DNA of 64,000 nucleotides from Sodiomyces alkalinus F11. Its lineage: Eukaryota; Ascomycota; Sordariomycetes; Glomerellales; Plectosphaerellaceae. Location of the stretch: contig NW_021167079.1 in NCBI RefSeq assembly GCF_003711515.1, positions 2,706,946-2,770,945 of the forward strand. The letters run 5' to 3'. The notes below the pieces were generated by a model. That model did no database searches and was not told the DNA's origin. It saw nothing but the letters and a program-made list of their open reading frames with translations. A program made the position numbers and the translations under genes. Position 1 is the first letter of the stretch. The number at the start of each line of letters is the position of its first letter. Below are positions 12,400 to 25,104 of this stretch, in pieces.

Positions 12400-13171
12400 C
12401 GGTGGCAGGAATTCTCTGACGGTCTAACACAGTTATAATTATACACAAGTGCCTCAATCAATTTGACCGTTTTAGTGACGATTTTGACTACCCTTTATCT
12501 GACAATGCCCACCCGAGGCTCGTGCCAATGCGACATCTTCTAGGTATCAATCAACAACCTCATAATTATACGAGCGCGTTATTTCAGAACCCGGTATTGG
12601 ACCTTACCGTGGCCCATTGCAGACATACGCCGCCACAATTTTCGGTCACTGTTTATTCGAGATAGGTTTATATTCACAGGCCGCCTTCGACAAGTAGCCA
12701 TCTTTACATACAACCTCCCTCTTAACGACCACTAAGTTCCCGACGGTGTTATAAAAAGTACCATTTCCATACAAGACTCGACTTGTCAACAAAGATATCA
12801 TGTTCAATAAGGTAAAATATCCCCCATCGCCGTACCGTTGTGATCATTCCGTCATATGCTCATAAAGCACAAGACGCTGATAGCTGATGCCGTCCCTGTG
12901 TTGCTTCCAGAGAGGGCAAAAGCCATTCCTCGTAAATCTTGCCATTCCGGCATTTTCCAGTCCCATATATTATGTAAGGGCATACAAAAATAGAGCCGTT
13001 GTTTATATCCCCATCTTGCAGTTTGTTATTTTAATTCATCTCCCTCGTGGGAAGGTCCCCGATAACGGCGAGTGGGCGACAAGGAATAAGACAACAACCC
13101 GATGAAAAAACGCCGTGACACCTGCACCATACCATTTCGGCATCCCCCGCGGATACAAGGTGGGCCCGTCC
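12400..13171. other. Intergenic, island-to-unique transition
   Basis: Normal CpA and TpG content returns here. No convincing coding sequence is seen. The segment is the 3' flank of the downstream minus-strand methyltransferase gene. Confidence 0.6.
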
Positions 13172-14985
13172 TCACCGGAGCGGCTTCCGCCCATAGACGG
13201 TCAGGAAATTCATGTAAGCATGGTGCCGCGGATTGCGAACGTGGTCGCGCACGGTGACGAGCAGCATCTCGATCTGCGGACGGGTCCAGCCAATGGCGGC
13301 CAGCGGGCGGGCGCTGAGCCCCCAGATGCCGCCAATGAGCGATTCGGCCAGCAAGCCGCCGCAGACGCGGCGGCGTTCGTCGGCGGCCCAGGCACCGACG
13401 GGACACTTGCGGGACAGCTCCTCGACGGCTTCGAAGCCGGCGGCGCGCATCTCCGCGGTGGCGTAGGAGATGCCGCGCAGGTCCGACCCCCCGCGCACGC
13501 GGAGCCCCGCTGCCACGGCGTCGAGCCAGGCGCGCAGGGCGTAGTCGTTGCCCGGCGGCACGGTGCCGTCGTCGCAGCGGACCTTGGTTTCGACTTCCTG
13601 GACTTCGAAGTAGCCACCCGGTTTGAGGTGTCTGTGGCATGCGGCGGTTAGGGCTATTGGGTGCACAGCGCCAAGAAGAGAAAATCGATGGAGAGTAAGA
13701 GGTGGGAGGGAGGAAAGAGATAGTGTGTGTGTGTGAAAAGAAATGGAAAGAAGAAAAGAAAAAAGAAAAAAAAAGGGGAAAAACTCACTCGTATGCCCTT
13801 CGGAACAGCTCAGGCATATTTCGAACGGAGTGAAGGGTGTGTCGGAGGTGGATAAAGTCAAACTTATTCCCATCCAAGTTCCACCCTTGCTCGTGTTCCA
13901 TGTCGTCGACGAAGTAGCGCACATTGGGAGGCACTTCGCCCGACTGAATGGGTGACAGATCGATTCCCTCGAAGGAAGACAGCGGATACCTGTCTGCCAC
14001 TGCACGGGGAGGACAGAGATGAGTGGTTAGTAAGTGTAAAGTGATTTCTTGGCGTGGATTGATGCGTGTGGCGTTGTGGCAACTTCGGTAAGAGGAGGAT
14101 AGTTGGGAAGTTAAAGGTGGGATGGGGATGCTGCAGGAAAAAGGGGGTGGGATTGGAACGGGGAGTTGGAACGGGGAGCGACCCAACGGGGTGGAATGGT
14201 ACCTACATTGTTCGCACCAGATCCCAATACCGGTTGCTAGAGTTGGGACACAAAATCAACAGTTAGCCGGTGCCGCTCCGTCGGGATTTCCTGGGGGTGG
14301 GTTTTTTCTTTCTTTCTTTCTTTTTTTTTTTTCCTTTTTTTTCTTTTTCTTTTCCGGGTTATCGAGGACGGGAAAACGTAGAAGTAACGTCCAGTTATGG
14401 GACAGTATAAATCCGCGCGGCCAACAAAAAGAGGGATGCAAATTCTTCCCACATACCTAGGTCAAGCACTTGGCCTCCCATCTCCAACTGCTTCTCCACC
14501 GGGGCGAGGAAGTGCCGCCCTTCCCAGAAAAGAATACTGAGCTCGTGCATGATAACGTCGCGCTCCTGCTCGGCCTCGTCGTTTGGAAAGGCGTACAGGC
14601 CCGGCCGGTAGCCGTGGTACCGCAGGCCGTACTCATAATTATGCTGGCGGACGCTCGGGGTGAGGCTCTCCGTGTCGGCTCCATGGTCGTGGTCGACATG
14701 GGAGGCGAAGGCGGCGGCGGCAGCTGCTTCCAGGGCCGAGGGCGAGGCTGCCAAAATGTGCGAGGTGTCAGAGCTGGCCCCGGCGGACGCGGACCCCGAC
14801 GTGGGCGATGTGGCCTCAACCCGACGCCGCTTCTCGGGCGATTCCTGGCGCGCCATGTTTGCTGTACAGATGTCGGTGGGAAATGGGTAAGCCGAGGTGT
14901 CAGGGACCCCTTGGTCTGACTGAGAATACATGGACTGGCTACTTCTGCCTGTGCAGGCAGAGTCGGGTGTTGTGGTTGAGTTCAT
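13172..14985 (-). CDS. LaeA-like SAM-dependent methyltransferase
   Basis: Four exons join in frame: 14,985-14,457, 14,236-14,207, 13,999-13,789 and 13,631-13,172, giving 409 residues. The first 110 residues are Ser/Ala-rich and probably disordered. The lead YAFPNDEAEQER (131-142) typifies the fungal LaeA-like family. SAM motif I is VLDLATGIGIW (173-183) and the acidic GIDLSP loop follows at 198-203. HLKPGGYFEVQE is the post-motif III region. The family includes the secondary-metabolism regulator LaeA and many paralogues of unknown substrate, so a direct LaeA role should not be assumed. Exon 2 is only 30 nt and encodes half of the SAM loop. Intron 3 holds a long polypyrimidine tract. Introns 1 and 2 are over 200 nt, longer than most others here. 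Confidence 0.88.
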
Positions 14986-17900
14986 CTTTGCGGGACCAGG
15001 CGTGGTCAGTCAGTTCATTGATCGTCTGGGACACCTGTGCCAGTTTGCCAACAGAGCATCATGAAATGATGGGCAGTGTGCTTTTTGTTGGCCTGGGTTG
15101 CGTGGGGTAAGAGCGAGGCCAACTGGTCAACTGATCCGGCCCCAGCCCAGCGACGTGTATAGTCGTGCTATGCACTCAAGCTTGCACTGGGGAGTCGTGT
15201 GTGAGAGGCAGTTGAGTTGCAGGCAGTGGGTGCTAATGATGTGTGCATCCACCCATCTACCCACGAAGTTGTTTTAAAACACTTTGTGGAAAATCCAAAT
15301 CGACGTGCGCCACTGTGACTGGAGCGTATAAGAGTCAGGCAACGAAACCAGGGACCTGAAATGGAGTCAGTCGTATGCAATGATGAACTGTAAGGAGAAG
15401 GAGGGAAAAAAAAGTTCGCATTGGGGAAATGAAGAGCCGATAGACAATGGGGTCGAGGACGGGTCGAGGATCGAATGGGTCGAACCAGAGTGAACCAAGC
15501 TACAGTATGTGGGGAATAGGTATCCTTAACGTAAGGTAGCCTAGTCTCGTCCTGGTTTCTCCTTTGCCTTCGTTCCCGAGGGGATGGTTGAGGGCACTCC
15601 GCACTATATGATACCTACCGAAGATGCTGGATCAAATCAGTGGGGGGTCAAAGGAGGACTTACAGACAAGCCTGGCTTTTTCCGGTCCTTTCTTCCCTTT
15701 TTTCCCCCTTTGCTCCCCTTGTTTTCTTTTTTTTTTTTTTTTTGTCTTCTTCTTGACCCATCATCGTCCTGCAGGGTGGGAGTATGTGGGGAGTGAGTAC
15801 CTTGGTGATGTGGCGCTTTTAGACGACCCCCCCTACCCGTCTCGCTGGTCCCCTTAACCCCTCCTGGCCGAGACGGCACTGGAGGCACCTGCGCTTTTGG
15901 CTACCTTACCGTACGTATGTGGACTAATTAGTGCGTTACCACCAAGGACCCATACAGACGGTGATAAGCAAGTAATTACGTCGTGCCCCGGATCGGCAAC
16001 GTTGCGAACTCCGCTGTGGAGACTACCGCAAGTCTACCTTAAGGTACCTAAGTCTCCCGGCCAGCCTACCAAGGCGACGGCGCCATCTGGCTTATCCTTG
16101 GGACGCGTTGACTTTTTGGTACCGTATATGACGAAGCTTTGGGACAAAACAAGACGACCGACCAGCCGGCCTCATGGGGTGGGGGAGGACCCAAGAGAAA
16201 GGAACGATGGCGCCTGAACCGACGGACTGACGATTGACGATTGGGTGCTTCGGGTTGGGATTGTTACCCGACTGCATGCATGCTGAGGAGGAAAGTACTC
16301 CGCACTTCCTTAAGTCCGAAATACCTTGTATGTACAGGGCACCTATGCAGATGTCGGAAACGTTGAGGTAGCTCGAGACTGTGCCCCACGTCTCGATCGC
16401 TCATTGGATTTATACTCTCGATCCGTACTTTGCCGCGTATTTTATAGGAATAGATACAAAAGCATATCTCGCCACGAGGCTAACGTTAGGATAATTGAAG
16501 CTATTGCCGGATTCACGATACACGATATTTTTAACCGAAACACTTAGTGCTAGTGGATAGGCAGGGAAGAGCTTAAGGCAGCTAGCTGTCGACGCTGCTT
16601 GGGAGGTAACTCGTAGTTGATAGGAGCTTTTGAGAGTTTGGTTCGAACGATTCCTGACCGAGAGATAGGGGAAAACACAGGTTTTCGTTATATTCGGATA
16701 CATCTATACTCACTAGGGTCCCCTGTTATCCTCAGCCACTTATTCTCGTTTGTATACGACCTAACGTTTCTGACCGCCATAGGTGTACAAAGTAATCAGT
16801 ATGGCAACCGGACGCTGAGACAACAAGGACATGGGGGTCGTCCGTTGGTGGGGGGGTAGGGAAAGAGAGAAAATGCTGTTGGCTGATAGGTGGGACCAGC
16901 TTTCGGGATGGATGCAACCAGCTAGGCCTACCTAAATGCCGTAAATGCCCTGAATGCCTATCCATACAGTGGTGTTGTTCACCCAGCGAACCATACTAAC
17001 TAAGTATACTATACCGCTTCCGGGGAAATATAGAAAGACGCGAATAAGAAGGTCGTGGCGAAGTAAATTTGTCAGGCTCCTAAGATGGTTATGTCCTAAT
17101 TATTAATGCACGGAAATAATAAATAGAGGACGTTGTGTACGTCGTGTGTACGTTGGAATCGCGACGGTAGTGACGAAATGAGAAAAGAGGAGCCCTCCCT
17201 CCCTTGCATGCGAGGAGGAGCACCACACGGAGAGAGAAATATATGGAAAGTTAGGAGACCGCGCTGTTCATCGGGGGAGCTTCAGGCCTCCCGAGACTGT
17301 TCCAGGCTGTTGGGACGTCGATTATTACGAAGTTACTTCTTGTCGCTCTTGCGATCCATAAGGGTCCTCCCTTGCCGCCCTGCCCGAGTAAATGGTGCGA
17401 GTAGACAGGCACCTTGGGGAGGTGAAATATCCAAACGGTACGCGGGAGGAAAAGTGAAGGAAACAAAAAAAAAAAAAAAAAAAAAAAAAGGAGCAAAAAA
17501 GAAAAAGCCCGTTAAAACGGATCCCGGTATCTTGGCTTACCTTACCCGGTAATTACACTACTGCCCCCCTGCCCGCTGGCCAGCCCCGAGACAGCAACAG
17601 ACCCTGGTCACTGGGTCACTGCCTTACCTTGTACCTTCTGAGTACCTATCCGTACTTCGTACCGCGAAATCTGCAAGCGGTTTCCAAGAAATAAGATTCT
17701 TCTACAAAGTCTTAGCTTACCTTAGACACGGTCGCTCATGGAGGGGGCCGATCAATATGTAATCTATGGATAAGCTTCATACAACGTACCTAACCTACGT
17801 GGGGTTTCCGCCGACATTATCGCCGACGGCTGATGAAAACCTCAGTGATCTCATGAGGTCTCGTCTCTCCGTTGACCCGGTTGACCCAGGAGCGAAATTT

Positions 17901-19404
17901 TGTCTGTGAGCGGGAGCGACAGTCCCGGTGGGATCGCCAGCGGTACCACCCACTGTATGCTTCGGGATATCTGGGAAAAGCATATTGCATGCATGCTGAG
18001 CCCCGCAAAGTCACCGGTCACCGTTCATTGTCGGAGAAAACCTAGGTCTACGTCCATGGGCCGTGAACTGAACCGAACGGGCCAACGCCATCACGGGAGA
18101 AAATGTGAGAATATGACGCTGATCGTCGAGGTCCCATTGTATGCCGCGGGCGCATCTGCAGGTCAATTCTCCCACTTACCCACCTGCCCAGAACGACGGG
18201 GGAGGGTTCAGACCCGTGTGAATAAAATCATTCCTGGGCGGGGAATCCCCCTCAAAAAACCCCCGTCCGGCAAAGTAAAGAAGGGGAAACCATCCTGCTG
18301 CAGCATTTATTATTATCGGTCCCAACGGGCGTTGATAGCTGGACAAGACGAATGAGTTCCCGACCATGCATGCATACGAAACAGTTTCCCCTCTTGATCG
18401 ACTGGGTTGCCCGACCACGTCTTGTCGATGCGATACAAAACGAGTTGCCCAATTGGGATTACATGGTTTTCGACTACTTCGTGGCCTCGTGGCCTCGTGG
18501 CCTCGAAGGGGGAGGAGGGAAGAGAGGGAGGGAAAAAAACCCCCCCCGTGAAGGAAGGGGGGGAAACCTCCATCCCGTGCCGTTCCCAGAGGAGATCAAG
18601 TCAAAAACGGCCCGGTTATTCGGTTTGTATGAGCGTATTTCCCTGCCACTTCCCCGGCGTACTTAATTGGATGATACCATACCTACGTCGTCTGGCCGCA
18701 ACCGGCCGTCCCAGAGAGCCCCAGGACAGCCTCCACAGGGACAGACCCAATGGTTTGCTGCAGGCTGGCGTAGGTGCAGCAATGCGTCGAGACAACAGGA
18801 TGCGTGGATTGCATGTGTCCCGCATGCTGTAAAATTGCTTGCCCGGATGAGAGGAGCAATACGTTGTATGTCGCCATGATATGAAGGATGTGGCGGAACA
18901 AGACGGGGAATTCCCCCGGTCAGACATGGATTAGACATGGATTAGGAGCCCGTTGGTGGTGTCAAAAGACATCCCCGCCCATGCATTCATTCATGGCTTG
19001 CATTCCGTCTTTTTGTTCCGTGATATTATCGGATCCGAAGCCATCCCGGACCAAACCCGTAGGCCCGTGAATAGACTCTGCATCCACCCCTGCCATGGAG
19101 CAGCGAGGGGTTGGGCCGAAGAAAGTGCGACAAGAAGCGATAGTTGTGACACGAATCCGACCCAGCACCGCGGCGTAGGGTGTCCGGGGCCGCTGGTCCG
19201 GTTCTCGTGGCAGACCATCATCTGGTTGGGTAGTCCGACAGGCTGGTTCAGCTAGAGGGGGGGGCCAGAGCCCAGACCGGAATGACGGAACCGACAAATC
19301 GTGCGTACTTTTGGCGGTTTGGGCGTGCCAGGTGGAATTAATAATCGTGCGGGTGTGAAGGTTACTACCAAGTTGTCTCAAAGGAGAGTCCAGACGACAC
19401 ACCG
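14986..19404. other. Long intergenic region
   Basis: About 4.4 kb without a supportable gene. It contains homopolymer tracts (poly-T near 15,728, poly-A at 17,465-17,489), an 8-bp TCGTGGCC triple repeat at about 18,479-18,505, and several copies of a GTAAGGTA/TACCTTAC motif (15,531; 15,901; 17,535; 17,621; 17,713). The open frames here overlap on both strands and show no recognisable protein family. Confidence 0.5.
17465..17489. repeat. Poly-A tract
   Basis: An uninterrupted run of about 25 adenines in intergenic DNA, likely prone to length variation and to sequencing error. Confidence 0.9.
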
Positions 19405-20925
19405 CTACTCCTCTCTCATTTCATGTCTCGGGCCTGTGCGAGAACCGACTGGCGTATGCTGGACCCCGTCGAATCGTCTCAGCAAACGCTCCTCGCTCAC
19501 TCGAAAAGCGCTCGGAAACCAAGCCCTCAGCTCCTCGCCATCGCGACCCGCCATCATTTCCGTGAGCGCCTTGCCGCATAGCCAGCACAAGACCATCCCA
19601 TGGCCCTGGAAACCGGCAGAAACCCATAGACCCGGCCGGGCGGGCATCTCGCCAACGAAGGGGAAGCCGTCAGGGCTGAATCCCATGATGCCAGTCCACT
19701 CACTGCGGATACGCCCGTCCGGGTGGTCCTTTCCCCACTTGGACCCGAAGTAGCGAGGCGTGGTTCCGTGCAGATAGTGGCTGATGATAGGATTCAACTC
19801 CGAGTCATCAGTTGTGCCATACTCGTCGAGGCCCAAGTCGGGTGCTTTCACCAGCCCCCCGCCCATAACGATGTCGCCAGCGTGGCTGGTTCGCTCTGCC
19901 TTGGGCACCATGTACTCGTACCCATCCCGGTAAATGAAGCTGTACGTCGCCTGCAATCCCTCCTTCGGCATACCGGACCCAGGACGGTGGGCTGTGATCT
20001 GGCCCCTCAAGGGGACAATGACGCCCTGGAACCGGGGCTCCACTGCGGCGGTGTACCCGTTGGTGGCCAGAACCACTTCCTTCGCGACGATAGAGCCGCG
20101 TGGGGTCTCAACCACCCATCGATGCCCCTCATCGTCCGCTTCCTCCATGGCGGATATCCGCGTTGCGGGCGTGAATGTCTGCAGGTTGAGGCCTCTCTCT
20201 AGACACAGCTTTAGCACGCCAATGGTAAATCGGTAAGCCGAAATGCTTCCCGCTTCGTATTCCACGCCGCCGCAGACTTCGCCTTCTCCGAGATGGAACC
20301 GCTCACGAAGCTCCTCCGGGGTATGGAACGCGTAGCGAGACGCGTCCTCCCCCGGCATGGCTTTCGTCATGGCTTCAGCCGCTTTATGGGCGTGCGCCCA
20401 CTGGTCCGGGTCGTAGATAGCGTCGACGGTCCCGCAGGACCGGCTCTCGCAATCGATGCCGTGATCCCTGGCAAAGGAGTGGACGGCTCGAATGTTGGCC
20501 AGCTCCATCCGCGCTATCTGGCAGGCCGCCTCCGTGCTCCCGAGTGCATCGGCGTGGGCAAGGAAGGAGCGGTAGGACGCCGCTTTGGTATGACCACCGT
20601 TCCGGCCCGTGGCGCCAGAGCATGCCTCCCTGGCCTCGAGCATGACGACGCGGCTGGGTTCGTGGGTTTGGTCAGCGACGCGCTGCGGCGTGGCGTGGTT
20701 CACTAGCCCGGCATTGTGGCTTTCTTGGTCCGCTGGCTCCACTCGACTAAGAAGATTCCACGCAGCGGCAGCGCCTGTAATTCCGCTTCCGACGATGACG
20801 ATGTCGGTCGCAGCTGGCAGCTCTGGCGACTGGAACTCGGCGATGTCGGCCGGTGGGGTCTGCCAGAGACTGCGAGTCGGGTTAGGACAAGGTAACGAGA
20901 CCGGGAGCCGTGCTCGTCGGTCCAT
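19405..20925 (-). CDS. FAD-dependent oxidoreductase, DAO family
   Basis: An uninterrupted 506-codon frame. A Rossmann dinucleotide motif VIVGSGITGAAAAWNLL sits at about residues 43-59, followed by GATGRNGGH, the typical flavin-binding loop of the D-amino acid oxidase/glycine oxidase (DAO) superfamily. The C-terminal GFSPDGFPFVGE and GLWVSAGFQGHGM segments close the FAD site, as in gamma-glutamylputrescine oxidase-like and related amine oxidases. The reaction is likely oxidative deamination of a secondary amine or amino acid, but the substrate cannot be read from the sequence. There is no signal peptide or clear C-terminal peroxisomal SKL. The gene is intronless, unlike most others here. The first ATG is used because the Rossmann fold starts soon after it. 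Confidence 0.93.
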   Translation of the reverse strand: MDRRARLPVSLPCPNPTRSLWQTPPADIAEFQSPELPAATDIVIVGSGITGAAAAWNLLSRVEPADQESHNAGLVNHATPQRVADQTHEPSRVVMLEAREACSGATGRNGGHTKAASYRSFLAHADALGSTEAACQIARMELANIRAVHSFARDHGIDCESRSCGTVDAIYDPDQWAHAHKAAEAMTKAMPGEDASRYAFHTPEELRERFHLGEGEVCGGVEYEAGSISAYRFTIGVLKLCLERGLNLQTFTPATRISAMEEADDEGHRWVVETPRGSIVAKEVVLATNGYTAAVEPRFQGVIVPLRGQITAHRPGSGMPKEGLQATYSFIYRDGYEYMVPKAERTSHAGDIVMGGGLVKAPDLGLDEYGTTDDSELNPIISHYLHGTTPRYFGSKWGKDHPDGRIRSEWTGIMGFSPDGFPFVGEMPARPGLWVSAGFQGHGMVLCWLCGKALTEMMAGRDGEELRAWFPSAFRVSEERLLRRFDGVQHTPVGSRTGPRHEMREE

Positions 20926-23512
20926 ATATGAGGACTTTAGATAAAGAGGCTCCGAGGAAATACTCGTTCAACGCCCCACTTATAATCGGCAAGTCCAAAC
21001 GAACGTAACTAATAAGGTAGTGATTATTATAACTTCGTATTTCCTTGAAGGTTTCAGCCAAAGGAGCCACCGAGTACCTAATACCCGAGATTCAGTGAAT
21101 TGGTTGCCTAAGGTACGTAATATTCGTACAGCGCCATTCACGCGTAACGAATCGTTTGTTCCCGATTAGGGGCAGTGCTGACAGCTGCCACAGCTGCTGT
21201 CAGATGCCACCACACACGTATCGCCGGCATGTTCGATGTGCGTTGTTACCAGGGTCCAGTATAACGTGCTCACGGTGCTCTTTCAAGTTTAAACGAGCCG
21301 GCAACGCGCTAGGAAACGTAGGAGCAGGGTCCTATTCTAGTAGTATGATTGAGTTCGCTCGTAGCTACCTACGCAGCACAGGGAGTTCCGCATCCCCTGT
21401 ACCGTACTTGATATCTATTGACTGCATCAGGGCAGCGTTTCACGACCTATTTACCATACTTATTACTGAACTCAATCAAGGCTGAGTGGTATAGAAGCCC
21501 GTTACTGCTTTGATGATATTCGGGTCCCTGAGGTTGCTTATGAATGCGGATACGCTAACACAACGTCTTTCGTCATATACGCGACTTCTACTTCAGTTGC
21601 AACTCCAGTCTCTAATTATTCCAGTGATTGCAGTCCTCAACTCCTACATGTCAGTTAAGGTAGGGTAAAGAAATGGTCATCGAAAATACAAAGCTGCATA
21701 TTCTAAGGTAGATAGTAATTTTATTCGTACCTATTAGCGGCATTTTATGATATTCCTATGTAAAATCTTAGAGCAGATCCCTACGCAGAACTACCGGCAC
21801 AAAGTATAGAAGACGGAAGAGGCCTAAGGAATCTGAGCATGCACGTTTCGTAGAGGAATACGTACCGTGTAGCTAGCAGGAATGGCCCAAAATTGACAGA
21901 CAATGCTTCATGTGAGAATGTAGGATCTTTTCGTCTTCCAAGTTCCACAAACAGTATACAGTCGGCACCAAAGCCAAAAGGACTGGGCCGTTCTTCACGA
22001 TGTCACGATGCGATCGTGTAAAGTACCGTAGAGCGCCACGGTATATAGCAGCGAGTAGACGGTACACCGTACCTCCTTGAGTCCTTCCTTCCCTTCGCCT
22101 GGCAGATACTATCCGTGGCATACCCAATTGCCCATTCATACGTAACCTAACACTGCAGGATGGACTGTAGCTTACGTGTTGCTTTTGGTCCCATTTATGT
22201 CTCTTGTATTTGGCGTTGTTAGGGTATCTGATATATGATGGAACCAATGATTCCTTATGCTGTGAGGGTGTCTCGGTAAGACTTTCCCGAGTGATTTCCC
22301 GCTAGGAGGGGGTGGAATGAATGTACGCTCCGGGCGACTCTCTCGTGCGGTCTCTTAGGCCCCTTAGGCCTTCACTTGCCAAGTTACCCTACTGTGTCTA
22401 GGGAGATCCGGATGACAAATAAGGATGCTGTAATCAGACACGCGGCGGCCAACACGCCATACAGCATCGTGAACTCTGATAGTCTGACTGCTACCTTAGG
22501 AACTTAGTGCTGTCTCGCCCCGGACCCTGTCCCACAGCGCTCTAGTCTTTGGTACTCTCGACTCCCGTCCCCTAGTACTCTCACCCCATAGATTCATACG
22601 GCCCCTCATCAGGCAGTGTAAAGCCCCACTGCCTTCGAGGTCAGAAACCACTAATGACGAGACGGCGAGGGAAGACAGACCTTGTTCGGGTCCAATAACA
22701 GCATTCTTCTAGTAAAAATGTGCCTGCTTGTTGCACAGGTCTCCGGCTCGCACACACCCCGCCTCCCGGGTTGTTATGCATCGGGAATCGGATCGCGTAT
22801 CACGCAACCGGTTCCCATACGCCTCGAAGTTTAACTGCCGGGGTCATATCAGTATCGTATAATATACACGGCAAAACCTGTACTAGTCCCCGAGATATCA
22901 ATACACAAGGGCACTCGACGGCACCGGATAATCCGATGCGTTCAGTCCATGCACCCCGTAAGCTGTATGAAACTCGAATTCCATGAATTTCCATCCACGT
23001 ATTAGACTCGAAGCCACGATACCCACCAGACCTTGGGGAAAGGGTTCAGACAACACTTATGCCGGCACGAAGAGCACCCGGGACGAAGGGGGTGTGTAAG
23101 ATTGGCACGAAGTAAGCACGCAAGCCGACGCCATACAATTACCCCGGCCCCCATGTCAAAGCCACCTAGATGAAGGCCAAACCCGTGTCCGGCCTGTAGC
23201 CTGAAGAGGGATTCCGGCTTTGCGAGGCCCGAACCACTGGAGCCGATCTGTTCTCCTGGATAAACTATATGAGAAGGCCCTCTCCATCGTAGAGCGCTTG
23301 ATCTTTTCTTCCCAGCAGCCAACCTCGTTTGGACACTTCCGCTGCAGTCAGTCACCAGGCGCAATCCACATAGTCAGACTCTTTTGATCTCTTGCTCCAC
23401 GGCCAGAGAGAGCCAAGTCAATCAATCACTTGAACTGGTTAGCTGTCTTCCCACGGACACACACTCTCTCTCTTTACTCCCATATTCCCCAGACCCATTC
23501 CTTCTCAACAAA
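20926..23512. other. Intergenic region
   Basis: About 2.6 kb with no convincing gene. A short perfect-stem hairpin (TGACAGC...GCTGTCA) lies near 21,178-21,201. The last 120 bp before 23,513 are CT-rich, typical of a fungal 5' leader and core promoter for the next gene. Confidence 0.5.
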
Positions 23513-24037
23513 ATGTTATCCGACGGTCATTTCACCCCTGACTCCGCTTCTTCCACTGCAGAGTTCAGCCAGCCCCAAAAAGAACGAACAAAGACAACGA
23601 TCCAATCGCACAAAATGGCCGCGAAAGTCGAGGCATTAGGCTACCTGGCTCCTGGTCCCTGCGTGAGGTGCACCTACACGAACAAGAGCCACTTGTGCTT
23701 CCAAGACCCAACCAGGCCCAATACCGCTTGCAGTCGGTGCAAGAAGTTGAAGGAGGGTTGTTCCTTCACCAAACGCAAGGCAATCCCGAGGTCACCACGG
23801 CTGCCAGCGTCCTCGCATAACATCACGATGTTCACGAAAGGGGAAAAACATGACGTGAGCTCGTCGCCGCAAGAGCCGTCGTCGCAAGAGGCCTGGCCTA
23901 ACATCCGGTTTACCCCCATCAATAAGAACTGGCTTGGGATTAATCGAGATATCCAGAGGAAGGAGAATCGGAGAGCGAAAAGGGAAATCCAAAAACGCAT
24001 AGTGGAACGGACGTCGATTGGGTTTTTGCTTAATTAA
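23513..24037 (+). CDS. Small Cys-motif (Zn-cluster-like) protein
   Basis: A 174-residue frame starts at the ATG in CAACAAAATG, preferred over an upstream in-frame ATG at 23,384 because the intervening residues look like translated CT-rich leader. An alternative start is the MAAKV ATG near 23,614. Residues about 51-84 contain six cysteines spaced C-x2-C-x8-C-x10-C-x2-C-x6-C. The order recalls a Zn2Cys6 cluster, but the first loop is too long and lacks the usual basic residues. It also resembles the fungal DUF3716 type of Cys domain. The C-terminal 50 residues are Arg/Lys-rich and could form a helix. The gene is intronless. DNA binding is possible but not shown. Confidence 0.6.
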   Translation: MLSDGHFTPDSASSTAEFSQPQKERTKTTIQSHKMAAKVEALGYLAPGPCVRCTYTNKSHLCFQDPTRPNTACSRCKKLKEGCSFTKRKAIPRSPRLPASSHNITMFTKGEKHDVSSSPQEPSSQEAWPNIRFTPINKNWLGINRDIQRKENRRAKREIQKRIVERTSIGFLLN

Positions 24038-25104
24038 TATGGATCAGACGGATAGGAGGGGTTATTATCGAGTATTGTTATTGGTACTTTTATAATGCCG
24101 GTTTACTTAGCTGCTTGAGCGTTTCCCTTTTAATTGTATTGCCCCCAAGCGAATTCTATCTCTAACAGTAAGGTACTTTAATGGGTTGTGAACTTGTGAT
24201 AATGTGGGTGTTGTTTTGGTTGAGTGGCGACTGCCTTTGGTGTCCTTATTTTCGACTGACTACTATGTCGACATCTCCCATCATCACACTGCTATTATGA
24301 ACGTAACTGCCCACTCTGTGATTCCGGGCGATTCTAAACGTCGTTGATATTGATAATCGTAACTTGGCCGCTTACGGGGAAAGACTGAAGATTGCTGCCG
24401 CGCATGGTGGCGCGGGGACTGAGTTGAGGCGTAGAGTTTTATTTCAACTTTATCATATGTTTGTTCTACTCCAGTTGTCATAAAGTTCAGAAATGAGATT
24501 CGAAAGTTGAACCGTCTCCTCTATCAACTCTACTACTCTTGTTCCACCATACACCACAGCAACCCTCAGGCTTCAGCCCGGCCTCGGCCCTCAATACCAG
24601 TTTATCTGGGGCCTGTTCTGGACGGTTGTTAGACAGAGGATGAGCAATATCAAGGCATGACTTGACATCAAGTTTGGGACTCGATTAGGTGCTTAGGTAA
24701 GTAAGGTAGCTTAACGATGAGTGGGTTGGGTCGGTAAACAAGTTGACGTGACGTAATCATATTGATTCTAAGAGCCAATCAATATACCAGATTTGATCTT
24801 ATCAGATTCCAGCTACGCCCCACATATCCGCAAATCCTTGTCAACGGGTAATTATTTGCGGGGCTGAAAACAACTCCCCTCCCCCTCTTCTTCCATTATC
24901 AGTGTCGAAAGAAGCACCAAACAACGGATTTGCTCGACGTCGGCGCAGTCACCCCATAGCCATGGTCGACACGGTTTGGGGCAATGTGCGGCCCCACGCA
25001 TGACATCAAAGGCGTGGGCATAATCGAACCACCACAGGTCCACAGCTCACGAGTCACAGCTACTTACTCTACATCGGAGCGAGTCAGGTTACAGGTAGTG
25101 CACC
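24038..25104. promoter_or_regulatory. Intergenic and upstream region of the FAD oxidoreductase
   Basis: No gene is seen. A composite GGTAAGTAAGGTAGC element lies at about 24,696-24,710. The 200 bp before the ATG at 25,105 are mixed sequence without a clear TATA box. Confidence 0.4.

Larger units (their letters stand above)
1..12400. mobile_element. RIP-mutated retrotransposon island
   Basis: The whole stretch has the signature of fungal repeat-induced point mutation. By hand count, bases 1-600 contain one CpA and ten TpG, while TpA is very frequent and CpG is retained. All six frames are broken by TAG/TAA. Conserved Ty3/Gypsy domains can still be read through the stops and are listed separately. 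CpA and TpG become normal again near 12,360-12,400, which I take as the edge of the island. RIP acts on duplicated DNA in the sexual cycle, so these sequences were once multi-copy. LTR borders could not be fixed. Confidence 0.9.

Noticed and set aside
13115..13651. 178-codon plus-strand frame
   Set aside because: It is antisense to the last exon of the LaeA-like methyltransferase and arises from GC-rich codons there.
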